64,000 nucleotides of DNA. Source: Lycocorax pyrrhopterus obiensis. Its lineage: Eukaryota > Chordata > Aves > Passeriformes > Paradisaeidae. Of the stretch, positions 46,019 to 56,572 are shown in pieces. Position numbers and translations under genes: made by a program. The stretch's first letter is position 1. The number at the start of each line of letters is the position of its first letter. Where the stretch lies: NCBI GenBank assembly GCA_014706295.1, contig JACSVZ010000016.1:2194168-2258167 (forward strand). The letters are read 5' to 3'. Below the pieces are notes generated by a model. It was not told the origin of the DNA. It was given only the letters and a program-made list of their open reading frames with translations, and ran no database searches.

Positions 46019-46022
46019 ACCT

Positions 46023-46310
46023 TGTTAAATACTGCTGGAGCAAAGGTGTTCAGTAGCTCTACCATTTTAGCAACACCATTGATTTTGTCTCCCTCTTCAT
46101 TTATTAATGGAACTACTTTCTCTCTAGTATTCCCTTTTCCCTGATATAATTGTGAAAGCTCTTTTTATTCCCCTTAAGCCTTTCTGCTCTCTGAGCTGGC
46201 CTTATCTTTTCCCTGCAAGCCTTAACTGACTGTATATTCTTGTTTAGTTCTCTTCCCTTTCTCCAGTTTGCACTATAGGTTCTTTCTTTACCTTCCTATC
46301 TTTCCCTGGT
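46023..46310 (-). mobile_element. Old CR1/L3-like LINE ORF2 fragment, broken
   Basis: On the minus strand the translation follows the CR1 ORF2 linker between endonuclease and reverse transcriptase: a CREKIR motif, then NKKSFHNYI (complement of 46149-46169 and adjoining bases), then after a one-base frame change REKVVPLINEEG and KMVELLNTF (CR1 proteins read like NKKSFYKYI ... RENVGPLLN ... KAELLNAFF). Roughly 95 codons, no reverse-transcriptase core (YADD), at least one frameshift. Dead and old. It lies directly against the CTCTT repeat. Confidence 0.72.
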
Positions 46311-47104
46311 GCTTTGTTATGCCACATTGGATGCTACTTGTCCTTCCATTTATTTCCACGGGACCTGTGGCGTGTCCCACTCTATGGGGCTATTCTGGCG
46401 TTTCTGGCCTTCTGTCACCCCTCTGGATTTAACTCCCTGGTGCACCCGGTTCACACCTGGCCACGGAGGCACCAGGTCAGGCTGGAAAGGGAAGTCCCAC
46501 ACTTTGTTACCCCAAGGTCCCAGATAAATGTGCCCATCTAGGAGGGGAAAAAAAAGAAATCTCTCCCAAACCACAAATGCTTTTCAGAGCCAACTCTTGT
46601 TTCCGAACCCAAGGTCACAGGTTTTCCAAGAAGCAAGAGAGGAAGTTCGCAGTGAGGCTTTAATTATTAGAGCAACCATCGTCTGGAGCAGTCCAACAGT
46701 CTGGATGGATTTTTCCAGGGTCTCTATGAAACTTCTGAATGGCATTTTGGGTTATTTGCTTTACTTTTTGATTTATTTGTTCATGTTGCTTTGCAATACC
46801 AGTGGGTGAGACCAAAGTGCTCAGGAGCCACCCTGGTCCTCCAGGTCTCCTGCTTTTTGTGAGTGGAATATCTTCATTCCAAATAGGTAACAGCTTAAAA
46901 GGAAAAAAAATGCTGTACTCTTTTTAATGAATCATCATTTCATCTGGAAGAATCAAAGTGATGCATTTTTAAAATAAGAAAACATACTCTTCAATTCCAT
47001 TAGATTCAGAACACCCTAAAATGAAGCCCTTTCCTGAAATTGTAACAAATTCATACAATTCCTTTGCTACGTTTGACTCTACATTTTTCCATACATGATG
47101 GTTT
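46311..47104. other. Unique sequence
   Basis: Past the LINE fragment no repeat is recognised. An AT-rich part at 46890-47100 includes TTTTTAATGAATCATCATTT (46920). The 93-residue plus frame at 46528-46809 ends in a hydrophobic run (LLYFLIYLFMLL) but has no other support. Confidence 0.4.
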
Positions 47105-47505
47105 TTTAGCAGCAAGTCCACAGGATAGAAATGGGAATTATCAGAAGAGCAGAAAACAATGCCTCTGAGGAAAGATTGAAGAAGTTGGGGTTGCTCAGCT
47201 GGAGGAGAGGTGGGACGTTGCTCTAATCTCTGAGTTCAGAGGAGGCTTATGGAAAGAGAAAGGGATAGCTTTTCTTCCTGGTAGGTAAGATAAGTAGTGA
47301 GCTTAAACCACAGCAGGAGAGACTGAGGCTGGGTCTGAGGGGCAGAGGCTGCTGAAGCTCAGGGCCAGGCTCTGGGGAAGCAGGTTGTGCCTGCATTGAT
47401 GGAGGGGTCTTTTCACTCACGTGGAGCAGCACAAGCCAGCTGGTGCTGCTGCAAAGGTCATCCCAAGGTCCCTTCCACCTCCCTTTTCCTAGGATTTCAC
47501 TGACC
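47105..47505 (+). mobile_element. Old CR1-type LINE 3' fragment
   Basis: Diverged sense CR1: GAGGAAAGATTGAAGAAGTT, GGGGTTGCTCAGCTGGAGGA, GGCAGAGGCTGCTGAAGCTC and CATCCCAAGGTCCCTTCCAC in the expected order. Middle segment much altered and the octamer tail not recognisable. Older than the main-lineage copies. Confidence 0.65.
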
Positions 47506-48499
47506 CCGCTGTCCTAGCAACCCCCAGTCTGCTGGTTAAATGGTTTTTGGATGCTGCAGTGCTTCTCTAGCACTGCGGGGTTCGGCGGATCCAGGGAGGA
47601 ACATCTCAGAAGATCTGCTTGGTCTCCAAGTCTCCCCCGAGCAGAGCTGCTGTGCCAGGCGCTGTCCCAGTGGGAAGAAATGCTGAGGAGCAGGTTTCTA
47701 TAAAAACATTATCAAGAACATGAAAGACCCAGGCACTGAACAGCAGCAGGATCCATGAAGCCAAAAGCTGCCAGGAGCGGCGTTCCAGGCAAACCCTTCC
47801 CAGGAGAGCCCTGAGCCCTGGCACGGGGAGAGGAGGAAGGTGGGATCCTTCAGGGAGTTTGGCTCTGCTCCCTTCTCCAAGTCTCCCTGCTGTGCACAGA
47901 AGTTATGGCATGGCTTATTACAGGAATTTAAAGAGAAAAGAGAGAGAAAGAGATTCCTGAGCTGAGAGAGTCCTGGGAAGGACTATGGATGTTCTGCAGC
48001 TCCACCACTGCAATTAGACCCACAGAAAGTGGGACTGGAATGGAAAAGCTTTTCCTGTGAGGCAGGAAAAGGCTAATTATAACACATTTCTTTGGAATCT
48101 ATTTTCCAGGCATTAAGTATTTGCAGATCACTAGAAAAGACATTCACCGTGGTCTAGGCTGGAGTGACAGCAATGGGAGGCTGTGGCAGAATAGAGCTTG
48201 TCCTTAACCCATAGGAAATGTCCCGGGCCAGGAGCTCCATCCAGGGGAGTCTGCGTCTAGGAAGAGCTGAGCAGGTCCAAACGCCATCAGGCCTGGAACA
48301 GGTGTACGTACAGTCACGCTGGGGTGCTCAAGGACATAAAAATGTAGAATTTGACCATGTTGGTCACACCCCTCAACAAAGACAACCAGGCTGGATGCAC
48401 AAAAAGACCTGGTCTTTGTAACTTTTCTAGCAACTCTTTCATTAGTCCAAGCACACCCTTGAAACTCCTCTTTCCAGCATTTTGGAAACCTTCTTCCTA
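47506..48499. other. Unique sequence, no gene seen
   Basis: About 1 kb, mixed composition, no repeat or domain-bearing frame recognised. Frames are under 75 residues. Confidence 0.5.
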
Positions 48500-48724
48500 C
48501 AAGAGGGCAGATATATTGGGAAGAAATTCTTCCCCCTGAGGAAGGTGAGGCCCTGGCACAGTTTGCCCAGAGAAGCTGTGGCTGCCCCTGGATCCCTGGA
48601 AGTGTCCAAGGCCAGGTTGGACGGGGCTTGGAGCACCCTGGGACAGTGGAAGGTGTCCCTGCCCATGGCAGAAGATGATCTTTAAGGTCCCTTCCAAACC
48701 AGGCAATTCCATGATTCTATGATT
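48500..48724 (+). mobile_element. CR1: CR1 LINE 3' fragment, main tail type
   Basis: GAGGGCAGATATATTGGGAA, GAAATTCTTCCCCCTGAGGA, GTGTCCAAGGCCAGGTTGGA, GGAAGGTGTCCCTGCCCATG, CTTTAAGGTCCCTTCCAAAC and the tail ATTCCATGATTCTATGATTT. Well preserved. Confidence 0.95.
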
Positions 48725-51700
48725 TACCACCAAACTTCTCAAAGCTTTCAGCTTCCACAGCTGAGCACCTTCTTTCCTGGCTCTTCCATGTCATCCAAGA
48801 ACACAGGATTAGTGTATTTCCACACTTTGGACCACTCCATAAAGTAACCCCTTCCCTCCTCTATCCCCCTCCAGACCATCTGGGAGATTTGCCTTGCTGG
48901 TTTTGCCAGGAGCCATTCCCAAAGACTCAACACTTTAAAGTTTGGAGCACACCCACCCCACCAGCCCCAGCATTCCCGTGGTGTAATCGTGGCAAGTCTT
49001 TAAGCATTTTAAGGAGGGGGGTGGTGGAGAAAGGAGGTCCGTGTTTGCAGAAAAAAAGGGAACAATAATTCCTTTGGCAGTTTGATGTTAAAAAAAAAAT
49101 AGAGGCTTGTAAGCTGCTCTGAAGCTTGAATGTCAGAAGCAGACCCTGGGGACGTGGATTAGAGGGCACAATGAAGGTGAGGCTGTGAAATGAGCATCAC
49201 GGATCTTTGGGCGATTGTTAATAAGAACACAGAAATGCAAATCTCCGAGAGCTGGTGAGCCACCAGCCTGTGTGCCTACAAATCCACATGTGACTCCAAG
49301 CAAATCATGGGAGAGGCGCACCAGGACGGGAAAAGGCACATGGCTGGTGATGTTTGTCCCAGCACAGAGGCCTCATCTCCTGCTGGTGGACAGCAAGAGG
49401 TCCCTCACAGGGGCAAGCCCAGGGTCTCTTCATGTACAAAGATACAGGGAAGCGACCCGATCTAAGTTTGGCTGGGTCCATGAATATCCTCTTTGGAAGC
49501 ACTTGGCCACCATGTGTAGCTCCACTGAGAGATTCTCTTGCATGTGACAACAAGAAATTTGCATGTAATTTAATTAATCCTTACTGCAACTACAAATAAC
49601 AGATTTGATTGTCTCTTTCCTCTGCTTTTTACTTGGTTTTCAATGGGAATCCATCCCAAAATTTTTATGGAGCTGAGTTGCTGCTAGAGGAGAAAGCTGA
49701 GCTGAAAGTCATACACAGGTTCCTCCCGCAGTGAGGGTTATCTTCTTGCTGACCATGATTTGTGTTGCTCTGTTGTTTCGGGTTTCCAGGCTGAAAAATG
49801 AGCTCTGATTCCATCCTGCTCCGAGCTCTGTGCTGTGTGTGAGGACAGTGAGTCACTGCAGACATCCCTTGCATGAGCATAAGCTCTGATGAAAATGGCT
49901 CATCAGCTCCACCCGATGAGACGGACAAACACTTCCATAACAAGCTCTGAGTCCTCTCCTGAATGGCACAACCTTTGGATTGTTGAGGACTCAGTGGGGA
50001 AAGGGTCTCTCCTCAGGCCTGGACTATGCTCAGAACAGCCCTGAGATGGAATCTGCAGACACCTTCCCAACCAGCACTTGGTCCTTACACAGGACCTTCC
50101 GCTTCTGCTCAGATGTTGCCATTGGGCCTTCTCCTCTCTCTGAATGCAAGTCAAATCAGTAGATACTGAATACTTGATGCCCTCCAGCATTTTGGGAAGG
50201 ACAGGGAATACCATTCCAGTCTCCTAAAACTCTGGCTTTTAAGCTGCTGCAGATTTGGCCCAACCTGAGTTGGCCCTTGAGAAATGCTCTTAGCAAAGAC
50301 AGGCCAAGGTGGGCATTCCCAACAGATTGAGGGCAGAGCCCAACCTTTGGTGGGTGCACCTCATATCCGTATCCCTCCAGGACCCCCCAACCAGCAGCGA
50401 GGAGAAAATGTGCCACACCAAAGTTAGCACTGGGTGGGTTTCATGTTATGCCTCCAGGCAGAGGAGACAGTACAGCCTTCCATGGGTTCATCCCTCCTTC
50501 TTTCTCTTCGGAATCCTTTATTTTTTTCCCCCCTTTCTCATTCTGTCTTTGCTTGAATTTCAAGGTTAAAAAAAGTCAGGATACAATAGTAAATATGTAA
50601 GATTAGCTCCTAAAATATGTTAGCAAGTGAAAGCTAAAGAAAGCCAAATGAATTTAAAAAAGGCTTTCTTGAAGCTTAGAACAGAGACAGTTCTTTTGAT
50701 CCTTTATCACACCATAACAAAAAAAGCACTGAGCGAGATCCATATATATCATATACATATAATATATATATTTATACACCCCGTGTGCTGGGCTGTGAGT
50801 GTGTGTGTGTGTGTGCATGTGTGTGTGTATGTGTGTATTTTAATTCACATAGGCTTTCCTTTCTTTAAAATGCTGCAAGAAGCTTTTTTTCTGCAGATTT
50901 CTTTTTCTTTCTTTTTTTTGATATTTCAAAGCTGGCAGTTCAGTAAATGGCTGGAACTGCCACATCTCTGTTCTTGCTAAAGAAATCAATGCTAATCCTA
51001 TTACTGGCAGTTATCACCTATCCCAGAAACCGCGGCTAAAAGAAAAAAACCACTGAGATGTCAAAGTAGGAAAAAAGCATGGGGGAAGGGGAGAAAGCGC
51101 CCTTCATTCACTTTCAAACAGTGATTGTTTTCTTATTTTTGATCATTTTTTCCTGTTAAGAGAGAAACTAAACCACAAGAAAAAAAAAAGAGGGGGGAGG
51201 GATGGAGAAAAATAAAGAACAAATCCATGCTCAAATAACATTAAGGGCCTGATTTAAACCCACGCACCCGCACGGAAACCCAGGCACGGCTCAGAGCGGA
51301 GCCTCACGGTGTCGTGCTGAGGTGGGGACGGGGGTCCTGGGGTCCCATTCTCCCAGATCCTCTTCCTTGCCAGCCCTACAGGCCTGCCTGCAGATCCCAA
51401 AGGATTGTTTGGGGCCACTTGTCAACACGGGGGGAGGAGGGGGAGTGAGCGCCTTTCTGGGTGTGCTCCAGATGTGGAGACCCCCGCAAAGCACCCAGGG
51501 AGGCAGGAATTTCTGGGTGCTGACTGGTTTCTCTGCTGGCTCTGCCTGCTGCAGCCAGCTGGGATGTGGCCAGACTCTCCTGCCTGCTCCAGATGTGGGC
51601 AGATGTCCCCATCCCCTGGTGCCATTTGGGGGTCTGTCCCTCACATCTGCAGTCCCAGGGCTGAGGATCTCAAAGAGCTCAGGTAGGTCAGTGCAGGTCA

Positions 51701-51793
51701 TGCTTCACCATCCATGTGGGATCCTGGATCCCCCAAATTATTTTAACATGCTTCCATCTTTGCTTCCCTTCCCACGTATTCCTACAGAGGGTC
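48725..51793. other. Unique sequence, 3 kb, with compound AT/GT repeat
   Basis: No CR1. A compound dinucleotide repeat lies at 50740-50838 and a T-rich run near 50885-50920. A-rich stretches near 49090 and 51178. Frames of 136 (51291-51701 minus) and 183 residues (51322-51873 plus) oppose each other, the second running into the CR1 at 51794; neither has a domain. Confidence 0.5.
50740..50838. repeat. Compound (AT)n-(GT)n microsatellite
   Basis: ATATATCATATACATATAAT with further AT up to about 50777, then after a 20-base gap (GT)n broken by GCAT and GTAT (50799-50838). Likely polymorphic. Confidence 0.92.
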
Positions 51794-52075
51794 ACAGAAT
51801 GGTGAGTGATGGAAGGGACCTGAAAAACCATCTCATTCCACCCCCTGCCATGGGCAGGGACACCTTCCACTAGCCCAGGGTGCTCCAAGCCCCATCCAGC
51901 CTGGCCTTGGACACTGCCAGGGATCCAGGGGCAGCCACAGCTTCTCTGGGCACCCTGTGCCAGGGCCTCCCCACCCTCACAGGGAAGAATTTCTCCCCAA
52001 TATCCAGTCCAACCCTACTGTCTGTCAGTCTGAAGCCATCCCCCTTGTCCTGTCACTCCAGTTCCTGATGAACCT
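51794..52075 (-). mobile_element. CR1: CR1 LINE 3' part, main tail type
   Basis: Worn tail GTCACAGAATGGTGAGTGAT, then GGAAGGGACCTGAAAAACCA, CCATGGGCAGGGACACCTTC, GTGCTCCAAGCCCCATCCAG, CCACCCTCACAGGGAAGAAT and CTTGTCCTGTCACTCCAGTT. About 280 bases. Confidence 0.95.
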
Positions 52076-53566
52076 CATCCTCATCATTCCTTGATCCTCA
52101 TCACTCCTTGAGCATCCTCAGGGTACAGCTTACCTGGGATTGCAAGGTCCCGGTTGTGGTTGTGATCAGAGGATGTTGAAAAGATGGAGCTCCTGAGGTC
52201 ACTTCCCTCCATGAAGGTCCTGTCCTGCCTGTCCTGCCTGGCCCACTCCATTCCTCAGGAGTCTGGGGGGATCAGACATCCCAGCTGAGTCTGTGTTACT
52301 CTAAAATCCAGGAGCAGCAGCAGTTTGGAACCTATGCTGTGGGAAGAGGCACTCAGCTCTTCTCCATCAGACCACGGCATCCTCCTCCCTGCCACAAGGG
52401 AGATGTTGGTCCTCAGTCCTACCGAGGACAGGGTGGCAGCACCTGGTACCAAGCAAGAGAGTCGAGCCAAACCAAAACAACAGCCAAGAAAGAAATAAAA
52501 CTCAACCCGGAGCAGGGGCTTGGACAACAGGAGCCGTGTCCATGCAGCCACAAATCAATGCTTTTCCAGGCACCACGGGAAGCATTTCCAGAGCCCATCA
52601 CTCCCACCACCCACACCAGCATGGGCACCCCTTCCAAACTCTGGCTTTTATCCAAAATCCCACTTTATCCTGGGCACTGGCTCGCTGGCCAACAAGCCAC
52701 TGGAGATATCAGGAGCCCACTGGGGATGTTTTTCTCCACCCTGAAACTCTAAGGCAGAGCCAGAACCAATTTAGGCCTTTGAGAATATCTGGGACTTGTG
52801 AAAAATGAGTTTGTCAAGGACGAGCCTCTAAGGGCCATGGCAGGAAAGGGGCAAAATCCATACACTTCATTTTTGGTGTTTCTTGGAACCAGCAAAGCTG
52901 AACAAAGGAAGGAGAAGCACCAGAGAGGAGGAAGGTGTTTGACTCGGGTGGTTTGCAGGTCCTGAGCAGGCTTGTTCTCATCTCCCTGCCCAGGAGACAC
53001 CACCACGGCCACCTCTGATGGTCCAACCAGGCATCTCCAGCTTCCCTCGTGGCAAACCCTGCCCACTGCGAGGATACTCTTTGTTTATGGTTGGAGTGCT
53101 AAAGGGAAATTATTGTTGGCCAATCCCAAAATAAATTAGTCCTAGTTTGACTCAAACCCACCACTTTGCTTTCTTGCAGTTTGCTGCAAGATCTCTTCAT
53201 GGGTTTAGAGCAGCTGAAGTCATTATTCACAAAGAAGATTCTTTGACGTGGGTGGGGAGAAGATGTTGCCAGTAAGTCAAAATATCATTAAAATAAATTA
53301 GGAGTATCAAACTATTTTATGGGTATTTTTTGTACGACAGAATACGGTGCTGAAACCAAATCAAGAGTGATGAAAAACTGAGGCCCAAGTGGGGACAGAC
53401 CCGCGGTCTCCGTTGCATTCCCTGAGCCCTGAGAATCAGAAGAAAATTAAAAATAAAGAGGTTTTTATTCACTAAGAAAAGGGTTTTTTCTGTGCTGCTG
53501 GACACAGTTGGGTGAGCCCCGTCTGGGCCACTCTCCTGGGCTTGTCCACCAGCAGGAGGGCAGTGG
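52076..53566. other. Unique sequence, no gene seen
   Basis: 1.5 kb. CATCCTCATCATTCCTTGAT and CATCACTCCTTGAGCATCCT near 52078 form a short imperfect doublet. The 137-residue plus frame at 52339-52752 has no domain and is matched by open frames on the other strand. Confidence 0.5.
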
Positions 53567-53750
53567 AGAATCATGGAAATCATGGAATAGTTTGGCTTGG
53601 AAGGGATCTTCAAGACCATCTTGTTTCACCCTTCCACTAGCCCAGGTTGCTCCAAGCTCCGTCCAACCTGGAACACTTCCAGGGATGGGGCAGCCTCAGG
53701 TCCTCTGGACAAGCTGTGCCAGAACACCCAGGGATCACCGTGGGTGGCTC
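53567..53750 (-). mobile_element. CR1: CR1 LINE 3' fragment with internal deletions
   Basis: AATCATGGAAATCATGGAAT, AGTTTGGCTTGGAAGGGATC, then directly CCCTTCCACTAGCCCAGGTT: the usual CCATGGGCAGGGACA block is missing. GTTGCTCCAAGCTCCGTCCA and GGACAAGCTGTGCCAGAACA follow. Main lineage with small deletions. Confidence 0.88.
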
Positions 53751-54725
53751 AAGTTACAGGAGATGAATCCCACCTACAGGACTTCTTAAAAGAAGAACTT
53801 TAAAAAAATTTAATTCTTTAGGGCTTTTTTCTGAGTGGGTTTTTTGGCCTTGTTTTCCGCCTTTAAAATAAATTCCGGCAGAAGATCTGACCTGGAGTAT
53901 TGAAGGGAATCAGCTACAGCACCAGAAAAGGAGCGCCTGCGTAATTAGAGACATAATTCACTATTTGTACAGCATCAGCTCTCTCCCAGTATCAATATTT
54001 GGCCATTCCCTTCAGAACTATGGGGGTTTTATCCACTTTTGTAGCTCAATCAATAGGAAGATGGCTCTGCTGCAAGCACTGAATGTGAAAGGCATAAAGA
54101 ACCTCCTAATTAGGCTGCTAATGAGGGACAGAAAACGAAGCCGTGTGCCCCTGGGGGGCACTTTCCATGTGCCCCAGTCCCGTGGGACAGGGCCAGGTAG
54201 TCTCTGGGGACCCAAGGAGGACGCCCATCTGCAATGCAACGGGATGGGTGCAACGGGATGGATCCAGAGCCTTCAGCAAGGGGGTTTGGAGAAAAATCCG
54301 GGTGGTTTTAAACAGGAATTGTCCTTTTGCTGGGACACCTCTGAGCTGCAAACAGCCCTCTTGGTGATTTGCATGTTGCAAATTCGTGCAGAATTTTTGC
54401 TTGACAGAGGAGCCTGGGGAATTAGCAGTAGGGTATTTGCTGGGGTGTTTGCTTCCAGGCTGATTCCAAGTCCGTCCCATGTCCTACCAGTGAGCAGATG
54501 CAAGTGACAGAAGCCAGTGGTGCGCCAGGGATGGGTGGTCGCTGCCCCCCACAGCATCACCCAATGGATGGGGGGGTCCCTCACTGATTAACACAATCTC
54601 ACCGTGCCAACAGGTGGCAAAACCAGCCCCTGTTTCCCTCAGACCTCAGGATCTTCCACCCCAGAGGGCTGTGCACGCAGCAGAGCGGGGCTGGAAGGCT
54701 GAGCAGGGGCTTGGAGGCAGCTCAC
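53751..54725. other. Unique sequence, no gene supported
   Basis: Contains a 180-residue plus frame (53965-54507) with no domain, no repeats and a competing 120-residue minus frame; likely chance. The AT-rich part at 53800-54060 includes GCGTAATTAGAGACATAATT (53939) and resembles regulatory DNA weakly. Confidence 0.45.
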
Positions 54726-54856
54726 TGGATGGATGGATGGATGGATGGATGGATGGATGGATGGATGGATGGATGGATGTCTGGATGGAGGGATGGATGG
54801 ATGGATGGATGGATGGATGGAGGGATGGATGGATGGATGGACGGATGTCTGGATGA
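54726..54856. repeat. (TGGA)n tetranucleotide satellite
   Basis: About 33 GGAT/TGGA units, with interruptions ATGTCT (twice), GAGGGA (twice) and ACGG. Because 4 does not divide by 3 but 12 does, the array reads open on both strands (MDGW on plus, HPSI on minus), which creates the long frames of 244, 184 and 140 residues here. These are not genes. Confidence 0.97.
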
Positions 54857-55691
54857 GGAGAAGTTCTCTAGAGATAAGGGGATTGTTGCTGGGAGAACAA
54901 CAGCCGGCCTGGGAAAACCAACATCTTGCAACAAAAAGGGAAAATCTTTCCCCCCAGATTCCCAGCAATCCACAACACAAAGCCCGGAGGAGGAGAGTTC
55001 CTGCTGGGCCGGCAGCCTGGTCCCAGAGCCCTGCTGGGATGTGCTCAGCACAATCACCAGCATCCTGTGTCCTTCCCAGTGCCTCTCCCGGGGTGGTTTC
55101 CTGCGTCCCACTCCAATGCCACCCCCAGTTCCTCCCTTGCCCTTCTGGGCAGTGAATCCAACGCGAGAGAGGCAGCCCCTGCTCTCCAGAGCAGCACATT
55201 CCCGAGTCCCGCTCCCTGCCCATCCCCTTCTTTCCCTTCCAGCCAGACTTCTGTCGAGTTGCTAATGTCTGCTGATTAAACAAGCCTTGAATTTGAATCG
55301 GGAGCAATAAAGAGAGAGAGAGAGAGAGGTACACGGCCACCCGCGCACGGAGCGGGCGCCCTGCGGGCAGCAATCAACGCGAGCAGGGGATGTGCCAGTC
55401 GGCCAGGAGATGCTCCAGCCGCGCTGCCTGCTCCCAGGATTTGGGGAGGGGGGACCGTGGGGTGGTTTGGGGGGTTATTAACAGAATGCAATGCTCAGAA
55501 ACCCGAGAAAGTCTCGTTTTCCCACTCGTCGTGCCTGCAGGTGTCTCATGGGGGGCAGCCCCCTGGCCCACCTTCAAGGAGCAGCTCCTCCCAGCAAAAA
55601 TTGGGATTTCTGATACGTCCCGTGCACAAAGGGCACGGTGAAACAGGGTGGGGTGGGGCTGGAGGATTTCCGCAATACAGAAGGGAATCGT
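54857..55691. other. Unique sequence with AG repeat and small CpG cluster
   Basis: An (AG)9 repeat at 55311-55328 is followed by a CpG-bearing stretch (CACCCGCGCACGGAGCGGGC, 55339, to about 55420). It is too short for a CpG island and no exon follows. Otherwise unremarkable. Confidence 0.5.
55311..55328. repeat. (AG)9 microsatellite
   Basis: Nine perfect AG units after GGAGCAATAA. Confidence 0.93.
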
Positions 55692-55772
55692 GGGGTCATG
55701 GAATTATAGAGCCACAGGATGGTTTGGGTTGGAAGGGACATTGAAGCTCCTCTCATTCCAACCCTGAGCATG
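55692..55772 (-). mobile_element. CR1: CR1 LINE tail, about 80 bases
   Basis: GTGGGGTCATGGAATTATAG, CACAGGATGGTTTGGGTTGG, AAGGGACATTGAAGCTCCTC. Main lineage; only the extreme 3' end is present. Confidence 0.88.
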
Positions 55773-56473
55773 CAAACTGAGCAGGGATCGGCCATAGGGA
55801 AAGATGGAGGGATGCAAATCTTCCCAAATCATCTTCAGCTCCCTAACTATGCCTAGAAATACAGCAGGGAGGAGGAAACAGGCCCAGGAGGGGATTTTTG
55901 GGGATGCTCCAGGGTACCTCCTCCCTTCCGAGCCGAGCGCAGCCCAGCCCGGGCACTGCTCAGAGCTGGGAGCCTGCAGCCACCCAGGGAACTTCTTCCC
56001 TTCCACCCCAGACGGTTTTGCCGAGCAAACTGCCATTTCTGTGAGATCTGGAGATGTTTTCCCTGCCAGCAACAACGACAAGCTGCTAAATGGTGTCAGC
56101 GACTCCCTGTCTGAGTCCCGGTTAAAATGAACCATCGTTTTCACGCCAGTGGCGTTTTGCCACATCATCAGCGCCAGGCTGGCTCCACTCAGGGATAGAC
56201 GTGCCTTTAATTATATAAATCAAAATAAATAAAATATCACGCCCTCGGGCCCACTGCAGAGTGTTGTGCCTGATAGGAAAGCACTGGGAGGCAGAGTGGG
56301 TTTGGGGAAAAGGCAGCTCCTTGTGCTGCACAGCTGAGGGGAGGAAGGAAAAGCTGAATGATCAAACCCATGTCTGGAAGTTGGGAGGGAATCGGGAGCT
56401 GCTGATAGAGCCCGTAGCCGGGAAATAAATTGTCTCAGCTCAAAAAAAGCACCTCCACAAGCAAGTAGTTGGG
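55773..56473. other. Unique sequence, no gene seen
   Basis: AT-rich near 56208-56240 (TTAATTATATAAATCAAAAT). Opposed frames (154 minus, 108 plus) have no domain. Confidence 0.45.
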
Positions 56474-56572
56474 AAATCACAGACTATGCCGAGTTGGAAG
56501 GGACCCAAAAGGATCATCAAGTCCAAATCCTGTCCCTGCACAGGACACCCCAAGGATCCCACCGTGTTCCAA
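56474..56572 (-). mobile_element. CR1: CR1 LINE tail, about 100 bases, second type
   Basis: GAAATCACAGACTATGCCGA, GTTGGAAGGGACCCAAAAGG, ATCATCAAGTCCAAATCCTG, CCTGCACAGGACACCCCAAG. Second lineage; the octamer is worn. Confidence 0.9.

Larger units (their letters stand above)
44491..46022. other. Unique sequence with E-box array and a pentanucleotide repeat
   Basis: Holds the triple CAGCTG array (44713-44760), an AT-rich part (44980-45060) and the (CTCTT)n tract ending at 46018. The rest, up to about 45960, has no recognised feature. Confidence 0.5.

Noticed and set aside
51291..51873. Opposed frames of 136 (minus) and 183 (plus) residues
   Set aside because: They overlap each other, have no domain, and the plus frame runs into a CR1 tail.
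54639..55373. 244-residue minus frame and 184/140-residue plus frames
   Set aside because: They exist because the TGGA array has no stop codon in any frame; the flanking residues show no domain.
55335..55420. CpG cluster considered as a CpG island promoter
   Set aside because: Under 100 bases long, next to a simple AG repeat, with no downstream exon or transcript signal.
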